From assembly GCF_006517815.1 (NCBI RefSeq), contig NZ_CP041198.1, positions 1,364,001-1,428,000 of the forward strand: a stretch of 64,000 nucleotides of DNA. The letters run 5' to 3'. Positions 26,529-35,546 of the stretch are shown in pieces. A program made the position numbers and the translations under genes. A model generated the notes under the pieces. It had not been told where the DNA came from and made no database searches. It saw nothing but the letters and a program-made list of their open reading frames with translations. The first letter of the stretch is position 1. Every line of letters begins with the position of its first letter. The stretch is from Pseudarthrobacter sp. NIBRBAC000502770. Its GTDB lineage: Bacteria > Actinomycetota > Actinomycetes > Actinomycetales > Micrococcaceae.

Positions 26529-26547
26529 TGACTGCACTCATAACTGA
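26529..26547 (+). promoter_or_regulatory. TetR operator, site 3
   Basis: TGACTGCACTCATAACTGA, 19 bp, in the Old Yellow Enzyme promoter region. It agrees with site 1 at 15 of 19 positions and shares ACTCATAA with site 2 read on the minus strand. Confidence 0.7.
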
Positions 26548-26624
26548 ACGTAATCAGAGCTTATTCCCATTGGACGCGAAGATACCTGCCGGTGCCTGAC
26601 CGGTCCTGGTGACGCGGCGCAGAA

Positions 26625-27102
26625 TCACCTGGTCCGGGTGGATTCGGGGGACGCGAGACCGACGTGCGCCAGGCTGTTGCCGGGGAAATCGGAGCCGGGA
26701 AGGATGACGTCATCCCGCGTGGTTCCACGGAGCGAGGGGGCCATGAAGTGACCGGGGCGCTGGGCCACCCGGTTCTCCAGACCGGAAGATCCACGCTGAG
26801 CTGCGCGAACACCGTCGCGGGGCCTGAGCCCTGATGGCATCCCGATAGGCGCGTTTCAACGTCGAAGAAGCAACAAGGATCCCATCGGGATGCCATGACG
26901 CGAGTTCAGCTCCCACAAGTTCCAGCCACGGCCGCCGATCCTGGTCATCCAGAGGATTGCCGGCAGCCATCTTCTGCACGTTTGCGGCCGGGTGAAGGGA
27001 ATCCGAGTCGATGAAAACGGCGCCCGTCCGTTCGGCCGGCGCGTACCCGACGGTGGATTTACCGGCCCCCGACACTCCCATCACGACAAGAACAGGCTTC
27101 AT
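26625..27102 (-). pseudogene. gntK: Gluconokinase gene, frameshifted remnant
   Basis: The start is intact: MKPVLVVMGVSGAGKSTVG (Walker A) with FIDSDSLHPAANVQKMAAG and PLDDQDRRPWLE, unmistakable for gluconokinase. After DAIRAQAP the homology changes frame (VFAQLSVDLPV), then again (LENRVAQRPGHFMAPSL), and then is lost. At least two frameshifts make it inactive. Its promoter region and a former gluconate permease are gone; the GntP remnant at 12451 could be part of the same lost pathway. Confidence 0.85.
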
Positions 27103-27562
27103 GACAGCGCCCCTTGATGCCCGGTCCCGGCGGAAATGGGGGAGAACCGCGTAACGATGACAGGGTCCTCAAGAAGGTCCTCCAGCGAGGCGTTGAGGCG
27201 CTTGACGGCATCTCCCGCACCGTGGGCGTCGAGCAGCCCGGAGCTTTCCACTTTTCGATCATGACGTTGTGCCTTTTGACCCTGCCTTCCTGGACATCAC
27301 CGCCGTCAACCGGGCCCTGGCTGAACAGTTCTAACTTCCTATATCGCGGGAGAAATCGCCATCAAGTGCCGCTAAGAAGCAGCCCCTTTTGGAAGCACTC
27401 CCCCGCCTGTTTTGAAGAGCCGATAACCGACGTTCCGTCAAGCTAATTCGCTGGCTGGCTTAATGCCTGGGCCGCGTCTCGCTGTCGTTGCGGCAGAGGA
27501 GATCCGATGGAGTTGTCACTAGTTGAGAGGAAGCACATTGCCTTCGCGTTGCGGGGTAAGAC
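27103..27562. other. Intergenic region with repeat edge and coding debris
   Basis: No intact gene. A short coding-like tail (PAFLDITAVNRALAEQF then a stop, 27272-27333) may be debris of a sugar gene, but I cannot name it. From 27411 follows the repeat edge GAAGAGCCGATAACC... with TTCCGTCAAG (27419-27444), shared with repeats a and b. Confidence 0.4.
27419..27444 (+). repeat. Repeat edge motif, copy c
   Basis: GCCGATAACCGACGTTCCGTCAAG-like stretch beginning at 27419 matches the left edges of repeats a (7134) and b (20381). The longer similarity to copies a and b fades after ~60 bp. Confidence 0.55.
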
Positions 27563-28597
27563 TTACGGCATGTCGAACGGCAGGGCTCTGTAGGCCGTGT
27601 TCTTGTTCATGTTCCATCCTGCGACGATGCCGTAGCCGATCATTTGGTCGCTGAGGCGGGCGAGGCGGTAGGCGGGGTCTGTGTCGAGGGCGAGTTGGAG
27701 GAATTGGTGGGCTTTGCTGCCTCTTCCTTCCCACCAGTTGATGTAGCCGATGGCCGTGAGCACTGGGGCTGCGTGTTCGGGGCTGGTGCGGGTATAGGCG
27801 TGCAGGAGCACTTGTTGTGCCCACTCGATCCGTGACCACTTCGGGGCCGTTTCCGTTTGGGCGAAGAGGATGTGTTGCATGGGTTCGTCCACGCCCGGGA
27901 TGTCCGCGATGAGCCGATCTCGGATTGCTGGGAACTGGAGATTCGCGACCAGGGCGTGGCAGTCGTCGTCACCGGGAAACTCGGTGGAGTCGAGCATGTC
28001 CGCCCAAAGTTTCCTGCCTTGCTCGAGTGCGGTGTCGCTTTGCTGGGAGCTGATCGTTTCCATGTGCTTTCCGACTGCGTTCGCCTTGGTTCGTGCCTCG
28101 CTGGTTGTTGGCAGGGTGATGCGGTCGGTGGCTTGGATGTAGCTGCCGCGGTAGATGAATTCGGCATTGATGGCGCTGGTTTGGGTGGAGCTGACGGGCA
28201 GGGCGATGCTGGTGCCGGGTTCGCCGTCGTAGGGGGAGAAGGTCGTGTCCCCGACGAACAGTCCGTCACGGATGGTGATCCCTTGTTCGGCAAGGACTCC
28301 GGTAAGTGCGGCGATGGTGCCGGCGTGGGGTTTGGTCTGGCCGGGGTGGGTGGTTTCGCTGGTGTAGACGGCGAAGAGGATGGATGTGGCGGTGGTGTCG
28401 CTGGTGAGGTAGTGGGCGACTGTACGCGCGTAGGGGAGTTCCTGGCCGGGTTGGCGGGGGAGATCGATGCGGAGTGTTGCTCCGATGCTGTTCTCGTTCA
28501 TGGTGATGCAGACGAGGCTTTCCTGGGGCCAGAAGCCCAGGGTGTGGCCGATGAAGCTGAGGACATCTGATGGTGTTGTGATCGTGAGCTTTTCCAT
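27563..28597 (-). CDS. DUF4192 domain protein
   Basis: A 344-aa protein of the actinobacterial DUF4192 family: it starts LTITTPSDVLSFIGHTLGFWP and QESLVCITMNEN, then repeats of the family through INWWEGRGSKAHQFLQLAL and ends in GIVAGWNMNKNTAYRALP. The N-terminal TPSDVL..GHxLGFxPxES pattern is diagnostic. Function unknown; such genes occur often on plasmids, phages and genomic islands. Codon use looks slightly less GC-rich than the neighbours, which suggests horizontal origin. Flanked by repeats on both sides. Confidence 0.8.
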   Translation of the reverse strand: MEKLTITTPSDVLSFIGHTLGFWPQESLVCITMNENSIGATLRIDLPRQPGQELPYARTVAHYLTSDTTATSILFAVYTSETTHPGQTKPHAGTIAALTGVLAEQGITIRDGLFVGDTTFSPYDGEPGTSIALPVSSTQTSAINAEFIYRGSYIQATDRITLPTTSEARTKANAVGKHMETISSQQSDTALEQGRKLWADMLDSTEFPGDDDCHALVANLQFPAIRDRLIADIPGVDEPMQHILFAQTETAPKWSRIEWAQQVLLHAYTRTSPEHAAPVLTAIGYINWWEGRGSKAHQFLQLALDTDPAYRLARLSDQMIGYGIVAGWNMNKNTAYRALPFDMP

Positions 28598-29077
28598 GAT
28601 CGCGTTTCCTTCACCCTTGCGAATGCTGTTTCTTCTGCGGTTGTTTTTCGTGGGCGTCGTTCTGGTAGGGGACCATCCGCTGGGTTAGGGACCGGAGTGC
28701 AACTTGGGGGACCGGCGCCGGGATTGAAAACTTCGCTGCGGAGCGTGCGGACGTTGTTCTGGAAAGTTTTCGGTTCCGGTGCCGGCGCGGTAGCGCCCTG
28801 GTTGCGCGGAGGACCGCCCAGCGATTATGGGGGCGTATCAGAATGACAAGCAGCGATAGTGCGTTTGCTTATCCATCGCAAGGAACGGTGCCGGCGGCAT
28901 GACTCACAAGGGAAAGGACCGCTCGGGCTGAATACCGCGGTCGTGCCGCGTGTGGAGGAGTGTGGAGAGCCGGAGGCTTGCGGGGAGGGGAAGGGCCGGC
29001 CGTGGCAGGGCAAAGAAAAGCCGCATCCCTCGTTGAAGGTCTGCGGTCGTGGATCTAGCGCTTGAGGATGAATGGTG
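28598..29077. other. Intergenic region with an imperfect inverted repeat
   Basis: No gene recognised. ACCGGCGCCGGGATTGAAAA (from 28711) pairs with the segment ending near 28787 (GTTTTCGGTTCCGGTGCCGG), giving an imperfect ~22-bp stem around a ~30-nt loop. It lacks a T-run, so it is a structure of unknown role. Confidence 0.45.
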
Positions 29078-29580
29078 GTGGGGATATTGTCCACACTTTC
29101 CGGTCCGGATGGACTGTTATTGGCTTGGTATTGCTTCGTATTGGGTATGTTCCCGCGGGTTCCCAGTCTTCTCACTGGCTGGAAGACGGTTCGAGTCCCA
29201 CCTCGGGCACGACGTATTTCCTCGTCAGAGGCGATTTTGCTTTGACGTGTTGACAAAGCTTGCGGTCGCGTCGTCTGACGGGTTGGTCGCGGGCTTCAGC
29301 TTGGCCGCCGCGTGGGCCTATTCAGGTTGTGTGGGTGGCGGGCTCGGGACGCTGGCTGGTGGGCCTTCCGCCTGCTGAAGTGGGTTATATGGTTCCTCGT
29401 TCGGGTGCTGTCTGGTTGGGCGTGGTTGTCCAACACTCATTCATGGCTCAGGGGAGTGGGGACGACATGACTTCGGCGATCTCGCTATAGGGCGTCCCTG
29501 GGAGTCGGTCTTAGGGCGTGCGTGCGAGAGTCGTGCCCCGAGGTTTGTCCTGCCAAATTGGGTGTTGACAGTGTCCACAC
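29078..29580 (+). repeat. ~500-bp palindrome-bounded repeat, copy A
   Basis: Bounded by a degenerate GTGGGGATATTGTCCACAC (29078-29096) and GTGTTGACAGTGTCCACAC (29562-29580). The interior aligns with copy B over nearly the whole length, including a tRNA-3'-end-like core (29188-29210) and a hairpin CCTC/GAGG (29220-29231). No reading frame is shared between copies. No toxin-antitoxin module precedes this copy. Confidence 0.75.
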
Positions 29581-29753
29581 CTATGTCTGCTTTGTAAGTG
29601 TGGCCTTATGGTGCCGGCCGACGAATATCTAGGAAGCGCGGGGCACCTAACGTCCGTGCGTCAGCTCTGCCCCGGCATCTTCGTCAGAAAGAACTATCGA
29701 CACCGGCTAAACATAGAACGCCGCACTTATCGGCAAATTCCACAGGGTATGCG

Positions 29754-30575
29754 TCAGGTGGTTTCTGCCCTGACGGTGTTTGTGATGCTGCCGACCCCTT
29801 CGACTGTCACGGTGACGGAGTCGCCGTCTTTGAGGAACAGTTGGGGGTCACGGCGGTATCCGACTCCGGCTGGTGTGCCGGTGAGGATGACGTCCCCTGG
29901 TTCTAGGGTGGTGAATTCGGAGATGGTGGCGATGAGTGTGGGGATGCTGAAGATCAGGTGGGAGAGATCCGATTTTTGGACGACTTCCCCGTTCAGGGTG
30001 GTGCTGATGCCGACCTTGCTGATGTCGGATTCTGCGGGTGTGACGATGTGCGGGCCGAGCGGGGTGGTGTTGTCCCAGATCTTGCCCTGCAGCCATTGGT
30101 GGGACTTGTTTTGGAAGTCGCGCATGGTGATGTCGTTGGAGACGCAGTAGCCAAGGATGTGGTCCATTGCGTTCTGTTCGACGATGCGGCGGCCTGTCTT
30201 GCCGATGATGACGGCGAGTTCGCCCTCGAAGTCGACCTGGGTGGACTCCGGGGGAAGGATGATGTCGTCGGCAGGTCCTATGAGGGTGGTTGTGTACTTG
30301 GGGAAGAGGGCGGGAAAGGTGGCCGTGCTGGTGTCGTCGGCATGGTCTTTGTAGTTCAGGCCCACGCAGAGGATCTTGCCGGCTTTTGGTGACGCCGCGC
30401 GCAGGGTGACTTCGGATAGGGGAACCCGTAATTCCCTCAGGCGGGCGGCACTGGCAAGGAGATCGGCGGATGTTTCCGGTCCGATGTCTGTGAGCCCGGC
30501 CAGCGGGATGAGGTATTCGCCGTGAACTTCGCCAAGGTAGTTGTGACCCTTGTATCGGTAGTTTGCGTAGGCCAT
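29754..30575 (-). CDS. Fumarylacetoacetate hydrolase family protein
   Basis: A 273-aa FAH-fold enzyme. The metal triad is in DFEGELAVIIGKTG (Glu-x-Glu) and the downstream Asp of SNDITMRDFQ. It carries GTPAGVGYRRDP and EPGDVILTG. FAH-family members act as acylpyruvate hydrolases, oxaloacetate decarboxylases or hydratases. As the last gene of the D-tartrate operon a decarboxylase for oxaloacetate is attractive, since D-tartrate dehydratase makes oxaloacetate. This is inferred. Confidence 0.85.
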   Translation of the reverse strand: MAYANYRYKGHNYLGEVHGEYLIPLAGLTDIGPETSADLLASAARLRELRVPLSEVTLRAASPKAGKILCVGLNYKDHADDTSTATFPALFPKYTTTLIGPADDIILPPESTQVDFEGELAVIIGKTGRRIVEQNAMDHILGYCVSNDITMRDFQNKSHQWLQGKIWDNTTPLGPHIVTPAESDISKVGISTTLNGEVVQKSDLSHLIFSIPTLIATISEFTTLEPGDVILTGTPAGVGYRRDPQLFLKDGDSVTVTVEGVGSITNTVRAETT

Positions 30576-30676
30576 TCGTTCTCTCTTCAGATCTTGGTTG
30601 CTGATACGGCAGTGGGCGGACGTGCGAAGGGCGTGGTTGTGCGCCTTGGCCGCCCACGCGGGCGGCGGCGCGGGCG

Positions 30677-31594
30677 TTAATGTGCGGGCTGGACCCCGAA
30701 GGCTACGGCGAGCTTCATGATCTTCTCGGCGCGGCCCAGTCGGGGCAGGTCGGAGCCGTCACGGATCACGCGGCCGTTGGCCTCGAAGTCGTTCATGAAG
30801 TCGGTGGCCCACGCGACGTCGGACGGGGTGGGGCTGATGACCTCGTTGATCACCGGGGTCTGGTCAATGGCCAGGCAAAGCTTGCCGGTCATGCCCATCA
30901 TCACGGTGATGCCGGTCTGCTCGCGCAGGATGGGGTGGTTGGTGCCGACGGTGGGGCCGTCGATGGGGCCGGGCAGGTTGCCCACGCGGCTGGCGACGAC
31001 CAGCTTGGCGCGCGGGTAGGCCATCGCTTCCGGGGTGGCGGCCATGCCGGTATCGCGGCGGAAGTCACCGGACCCGAACGCCAGCCGGAACGCACCCTGC
31101 GCCTTGGCAATGTTGTTGGCTTCCTCGATGCCGACCGCGGATTCCACCAACGGGATCACGGGGGTCTTGCCGTCCATGCGGTGGAAGCTCTCGGTCACCT
31201 GGTCAGCCGATTCGGTCTTGGCGAGCATGACACCGAGCAGGCCCGGGGTGCCGCGCAGGCCCGCGAGGTCATCGGCCCAGAACGGGCTGGTGGCGTCATT
31301 GATCCGGACCCAGGCCTGGCCGCCGGCGGTCAGCCAGTCGATCACGTTGCCGCGGGCCTGGTCCTTCTGCGACGGGTCCACCGCATCCTCAATATCCAGG
31401 ATGATCGAATCGGCCCGGGACACTGCCGACTGGTCGAACAGCTCAGGCTTCATGGCATTGACCAACAGCCAGGAACGGGCGATCTCTGCGGGAATATTGC
31501 GTTCCGGGATGAAGCCCGGGAGCACACTGCTGAGCACTGGGGTGGAGTAGGAGGTGTCTTCGGTGCTTCGGGGCATGTAGGTGCGCTGCGTCAT
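30677..31594 (-). CDS. HpcH/HpaI aldolase / CitE-like lyase
   Basis: A 305-aa CitE-like TIM-barrel lyase: SWLLVNAMKPELFD, ADSIILDIEDAVDP (the metal-binding Glu and Asp), PVIPLVESAVGIEEA and a RLAFGSGDFRRD segment. The family cleaves CoA-bound or free hydroxy-dicarboxylates. In the tartrate operon it could split a C4-C6 hydroxy acid; substrate cannot be read from the sequence. Confidence 0.8.
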   Translation of the reverse strand: MTQRTYMPRSTEDTSYSTPVLSSVLPGFIPERNIPAEIARSWLLVNAMKPELFDQSAVSRADSIILDIEDAVDPSQKDQARGNVIDWLTAGGQAWVRINDATSPFWADDLAGLRGTPGLLGVMLAKTESADQVTESFHRMDGKTPVIPLVESAVGIEEANNIAKAQGAFRLAFGSGDFRRDTGMAATPEAMAYPRAKLVVASRVGNLPGPIDGPTVGTNHPILREQTGITVMMGMTGKLCLAIDQTPVINEVISPTPSDVAWATDFMNDFEANGRVIRDGSDLPRLGRAEKIMKLAVAFGVQPAH

Positions 31595-31610
31595 GGGTCT
31601 CCGTACTGGG

Positions 31611-31922
31611 TCAGTTATGTGATGGTGCTGTTGATGTCATCCGGTAGCAGATCCCGTCTTCGGCTTCTTCCGGGTGGGCCCACACCTCGATCCCGTGCGC
31701 AGCTTCGTACATGGTGCGCGGTTGGGCCGCGTCGCCTGCGATCCAGAGCGCTGTGGAGTCTGCCATAGCGTCATCCACGGTTCCGGTGCGGATGAGTTGG
31801 CCGTGCTGGCGGATCTGGACGGTCGCTCCGATGAGCCGTCGCCAGTGGAGGTGCTGGCGGAGCATGATCCGCTCTTCGAAGGCGGGCGTGCGCCCGTTGC
31901 TGGGGCCGGTCGAGGGGGTCAT
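31611..31922 (-). CDS. Small beta-rich protein, paralog of 40821-41129
   Basis: A 103-aa protein overlapping the upstream dehydrogenase by four bases (ATGA), which indicates coupling. A core of RRLIGATVQIRQHGQLIRTG, DDAMADSTALWIAGDAAQP and GIEVWAHPEE predicts a small beta barrel. It aligns with the protein at 40821-41129 (ATVEIRRNGTYVRTARIED, ATPDSRMLWLAPEG, GYEVWIDAE) and more distantly with 2910-3110. No known domain; an accessory subunit for nearby dehydrogenase or flavin enzymes is possible. Confidence 0.7.
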   Translation of the reverse strand: MTPSTGPSNGRTPAFEERIMLRQHLHWRRLIGATVQIRQHGQLIRTGTVDDAMADSTALWIAGDAAQPRTMYEAAHGIEVWAHPEEAEDGICYRMTSTAPSHN

Positions 31923-32998
31923 GATGCGGTCAGGGCTGCGGCCACTGCTTTACCCAGTTCCTTGGTGGTGGCTTTTCCGCCCATGTCGGGTGTGAGGGCT
32001 TCGGGTCCGCGGGCAAGGACGGTTTCCATGGCGGTGGTGATGGCGGCCGCGGCTTCGGGTTCTCCCAGGTGGTCCAGCATCATTGCGGCGCACCAGATTT
32101 GGCCGATGGGGTTGGCGATGCCCTTGCCGGCGATGTCCGGCGCGGAGCCGTGGACGGGTTCGAAGAGGCTGGGGAATTTGCGTTCGGGGTTGATGTTTCC
32201 GCTGGGGGCGATGCCGATGGTCCCTGTGCAGGCCGGTCCGAGGTCGGAGAGGATGTCGCCGAAGAGGTTGCTGGCTACCACGACGTCGAACCAGTCAGGG
32301 TGCATGACGAAGTTAGCGGCCAGGATGTCGATGTGGTACTTGTCCACCTTCAGATCGGAGAAGCCTTTGGCCATTTCCTGCACACGTTCGTCCCAGTAGG
32401 GCATGGTGATGGCGATGCCGTTGCTTTTGGTGGCGGAGGTGAGGTGCTTCTTGGGCCGGCTTTGGGCGAGGTCGAAGGCGTATTTGAGGATGCGGTCCAC
32501 GCCGGTGCGGGTCATGACGGTTTCCTGGACTACGGTTTCGCGGTCGGTGCCTTCGAAGATCTTTCCGCCGATGCTGGAGTATTCGCCTTCGGTGTTTTCC
32601 CGAACGACGTAGAAGTCGACGTCGCCCGGGGCGCGGCCGGCCAGGGGGCTGGGCACGCCGGGCAGGAGTTTGACCGGGCGGAGGCTGACGTACTGGTCGA
32701 AGTGGCGACGGAATTGCAGGAGGCTGCCCCACAAGGAGATGTGGTCGGGGACGACGTCGGGCCAGCCGACGGCGCCGAAGAAGATGGAATCGAACTGGTT
32801 TAGTTCCTCAAACCACCCGTCGGGGAGCATCTTGCCGTGCCGGGTGTAGTAGTCGGCGGAGGCATAGTCGAAGTGTTCGTATTGGAGGTTGAGGTCGAAG
32901 GCTGAGGCTGCGGCGTTCAGGACGCGCAGCCCTTCCGGTACGACCTCGGTGCCGATTCCGTCGCCTGGAATGACTGCGATGCGGTGGGATGTCGACAT
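31919..32998 (-). CDS. Tartrate/isopropylmalate dehydrogenase family protein
   Basis: A 359-aa beta-decarboxylating dehydrogenase. IAVIPGDGIGTEVVPEGLRV, VRENTEGEYSSIGG, the catalytic ILAANFVMHPDWFDVVVASN, LFGDILSDLG and EPVHGSAPDIAGKG place it in the tartrate dehydrogenase/decarboxylase (TtuC/YeaU, D-malate dehydrogenase) branch. It uses NAD and Mn2+ or Mg2+ and could oxidise tartrate or D-malate. This is consistent with the D-tartrate dehydratase in the same operon. Confidence 0.88.
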   Translation of the reverse strand: MSTSHRIAVIPGDGIGTEVVPEGLRVLNAAASAFDLNLQYEHFDYASADYYTRHGKMLPDGWFEELNQFDSIFFGAVGWPDVVPDHISLWGSLLQFRRHFDQYVSLRPVKLLPGVPSPLAGRAPGDVDFYVVRENTEGEYSSIGGKIFEGTDRETVVQETVMTRTGVDRILKYAFDLAQSRPKKHLTSATKSNGIAITMPYWDERVQEMAKGFSDLKVDKYHIDILAANFVMHPDWFDVVVASNLFGDILSDLGPACTGTIGIAPSGNINPERKFPSLFEPVHGSAPDIAGKGIANPIGQIWCAAMMLDHLGEPEAAAAITTAMETVLARGPEALTPDMGGKATTKELGKAVAAALTAS

Positions 32999-33032
32999 TC
33001 AAGGATCCTTCTTACTATTTGCTCGATGGGGG

Positions 33033-33980
33033 TTAGTGGTTGACCTGGTGTGCCGGTTGGCGGTGTTCGAGGACGTCGATGACGGCGTGTGCGGCTGCGA
33101 GTCCGGCCCGGGCACGGGCTTCAACGGTTTGTCCGGCGAGGTGGGAGGTGATGAGCACGTTGTCTAGGCCCCGGAGGGAACTGTCGTCGGGGAGGGGCTC
33201 GCTTTCGAGAACGTCCAAGGCAGCTGCGGCGATGGTGCCGTCGGACAGTGCTTTGGCCAGTGCGTCTTCATCTACGAGTGAGCCCCGCGCGGTGTTGATG
33301 AGCACGGCCTTGGGTTTCATTGCTTGCAGCCGGGATGCACTGATGAGCTGTCCGGTGGCGCGGCCTCCGCGGGTGTGCAGGGAGAGGTAGTCGGATTCCT
33401 GAATGACCGTGTCGAGGTCGGTAAACCGGGCCGCAGTGTTCCGGGGGTCTGGGTGGGCGGTGCTGACGAGGATATTCATGCCGAGGGCAGCGCCCAGGGT
33501 CGCGGTGGCGCGTCCGCTGGGGCCGTAGCCGATGATGCCGAGGGTGGAGCCGCGCAGTTCGTGGCCGGCTTCACGCGGCCAGCCGCCCTCGCGAACGGCG
33601 GTGGTGACCTCCAGGAGGCGGCGTGCGGTCATGATAATCAGCCCGATGGTCAGTTCGGCGACGGAGTGGTGGTTTGTTCCGGGGGCGTTGCAGACCTTGA
33701 TTCCGCCGGCGGAAGCGGCCTGGATGTCGATGGAGTCGAAGCCGACGCCACTGCGGGCGATGACTTTGAGGGAGGACGCATCAGCGAGCATGTCGGCGGT
33801 AACGGGTTCACTGGCGAGGATGGCTCCGGAGATGCCGTCGAACAGTGAGCGACGTTCCTCAAGGGACCGTGAGCCTCTGGACGGTGCGTAGACGGGTTCC
33901 AAGCCACGGTCGCGCAGGAGGTGATCGACGGCATCTCCGGCGTGCAGGTAGTCGGTAGTGATGAGTATGCGCCGGGCCAT
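33033..33980 (-). CDS. D-2-hydroxyacid dehydrogenase
   Basis: A 315-aa D-isomer-specific 2-hydroxyacid dehydrogenase. RSGVGFDSID with the catalytic Arg region, LGIIGYGPSGRATATLG (NAD site), NTARGSLVDEDAL (catalytic region with Arg) and SHLAGQTVEAR (the catalytic His normally in HxAG). Reduces a keto acid such as hydroxypyruvate or tartronate semialdehyde, or oxidises the reverse. It lies between DctA and tartrate dehydrogenase. Confidence 0.85.
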   Translation of the reverse strand: MARRILITTDYLHAGDAVDHLLRDRGLEPVYAPSRGSRSLEERRSLFDGISGAILASEPVTADMLADASSLKVIARSGVGFDSIDIQAASAGGIKVCNAPGTNHHSVAELTIGLIIMTARRLLEVTTAVREGGWPREAGHELRGSTLGIIGYGPSGRATATLGAALGMNILVSTAHPDPRNTAARFTDLDTVIQESDYLSLHTRGGRATGQLISASRLQAMKPKAVLINTARGSLVDEDALAKALSDGTIAAAALDVLESEPLPDDSSLRGLDNVLITSHLAGQTVEARARAGLAAAHAVIDVLEHRQPAHQVNH

Positions 33981-34077
33981 GGTGTGGTGTTCCTCGTCGG
34001 TATAGCGGTGGGCTGGTGCTGGGTGAAGTGCACACGGGTCAGGGCCGCCCCCGGGAGAGAGGCGGCCCTGACAGGGT

Positions 34078-35451
34078 TTAGTGGGCGTCGACCGTCTCGG
34101 TCTCGACGTGGTCGGCCGTCCTTGCCGGGAGTTCGTTCTTCTTTCGACCCGATGCGTGTATCACGTTGCGGGCCTGTGCCAGGTCGAAGTCTTTCTCCCA
34201 TTTGCCGACGACGACTGTTGCCAGCACGTTGCCGATGACGTTGATGAAGACGCGGCCTTCGTTCAGGAGGCGGTCAACGCCGACGATGAGGGCGAGGGCG
34301 GCGGTGGGGATCGCACTGACGGCTCCCAGGGAGCCGGCGAGCACAATGAAGGCACCGCCGGCGACGCCGGCTGTTCCCTTGCTGGAGATCATCATGATGC
34401 CGACCATGGCCAGCTGCTGTTCCCAGGAGAGGTGGATCCCGACGGCTTGGGCCAGGAAGACGGACGCCATGGTCAGGTAGATCGCGGATCCGTCGAGATT
34501 GAAAGAGAACGCGGACGGGATGACGATGCCGACGGTCGGCTTGCCGACGCCCATGTTTTCGAGCTTCTTCATCACCTGCGGGAGCACGGCCTCGCTGGAG
34601 CATGTTGCCAGGGCGATCAGGAGCTCGTCTTTGAAGTAGCGCATGACGGTGAAGATGTTCAGGCCGCAGGTCCGGGCGATGATGCCCAAGACGACGAGGA
34701 CGTACACGATGCACGTGGCGGTGAAGAGCAGGATCAGGAAGCCGAGCTGCTGAAGGCTGGTGGCCCCGTACTTGGCCACCGTAGCGGCGAGGGCGCCGAA
34801 GGTTCCGATGGGTGCCAGGCGCATGAGCCAGCCAACGATCCGAAACACGACGGTGGACAGGGCGCGGATGCCGCCGGTGAGCAGGACACCGGATTCGCCC
34901 GAGAGGTTCAGTGCTGCGCCGAAGACAATGGAGACCAGGAGGGCGGCCGGGATGGCGCTGCTGGTGAGGGCGCCGAAGAATGACGTGGGGATCAGGCTGT
35001 TGACGAACTCGATGCCGTCAAAGCTCTTGCCGGCGCCGGGGATCTTGTCGGCGTTCAGTTTGGAGACGTCGATGTTCATGCCCTCGCCGGGGTGGAAGAT
35101 GTTGGCGACAAGCAGGCCGATGAGCATCGAGATAAGGGAGAGGACGATGAAGTAACCGAGGGCCTTGATGCCGATTCGTCCTGCTTTCCGGAGGCTGTCC
35201 ATGGACGCAACGCCGAGGGTGACGACGCAGAAGACGACCGGGATGATGATCATCTTGACCAGGGCGATGAACCAGTCGCTGAGCGGGGTCAGCTGCGAGC
35301 CGACCTGCGGGATGAACATGCCTACGAGGATGCCGAGGACTCCTCCGAGGAGTACCTGGAACCAGAGTTCACGGATCAGACGCCCGAACCGGGACGACTG
35401 TTTGGGCGGGTGCGGGGAATGCTGGTGGTCCTGCACAGTGTGGGAAGACAT
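34078..35451 (-). CDS. DctA-type dicarboxylate:cation symporter
   Basis: A 457-aa DAACS-family symporter with 8 membrane segments and two re-entrant hairpins. Signature: SSKGTAGVAGGAFIVLAG (serine-rich hairpin), FSFNLDGSAIYLTMASVF, and NVIGNVLATVVVGKWE. Carries C4-dicarboxylates with Na+ or H+, here presumably tartrate or malate. The C-terminal tail is charged. Gene order places uptake next to catabolism. Confidence 0.9.
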   Translation of the reverse strand: MSSHTVQDHQHSPHPPKQSSRFGRLIRELWFQVLLGGVLGILVGMFIPQVGSQLTPLSDWFIALVKMIIIPVVFCVVTLGVASMDSLRKAGRIGIKALGYFIVLSLISMLIGLLVANIFHPGEGMNIDVSKLNADKIPGAGKSFDGIEFVNSLIPTSFFGALTSSAIPAALLVSIVFGAALNLSGESGVLLTGGIRALSTVVFRIVGWLMRLAPIGTFGALAATVAKYGATSLQQLGFLILLFTATCIVYVLVVLGIIARTCGLNIFTVMRYFKDELLIALATCSSEAVLPQVMKKLENMGVGKPTVGIVIPSAFSFNLDGSAIYLTMASVFLAQAVGIHLSWEQQLAMVGIMMISSKGTAGVAGGAFIVLAGSLGAVSAIPTAALALIVGVDRLLNEGRVFINVIGNVLATVVVGKWEKDFDLAQARNVIHASGRKKNELPARTADHVETETVDAH

Positions 35452-35546
35452 CTTGGGTGCTCCTTTGCACGTCAGACAGAGAAGTTAGGGGTGGTTGCCT
35501 GGTCCCGGGCAGTTCTGCTGCCCGGGACCAGGCAGGTGTGGGTGGT

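Noticed and set aside
29188-29210. Possible tRNA gene
   Set aside because: Only the T-loop and acceptor 3' part resemble a tRNA. The T-stem does not pair and there is no D-arm, anticodon arm or 5' acceptor strand upstream.
34081-34983. Plus-strand frame rich in Asp, Glu and Gly
   Set aside because: Exact antisense of the DctA gene; acidic composition results from the complementary hydrophobic codons.
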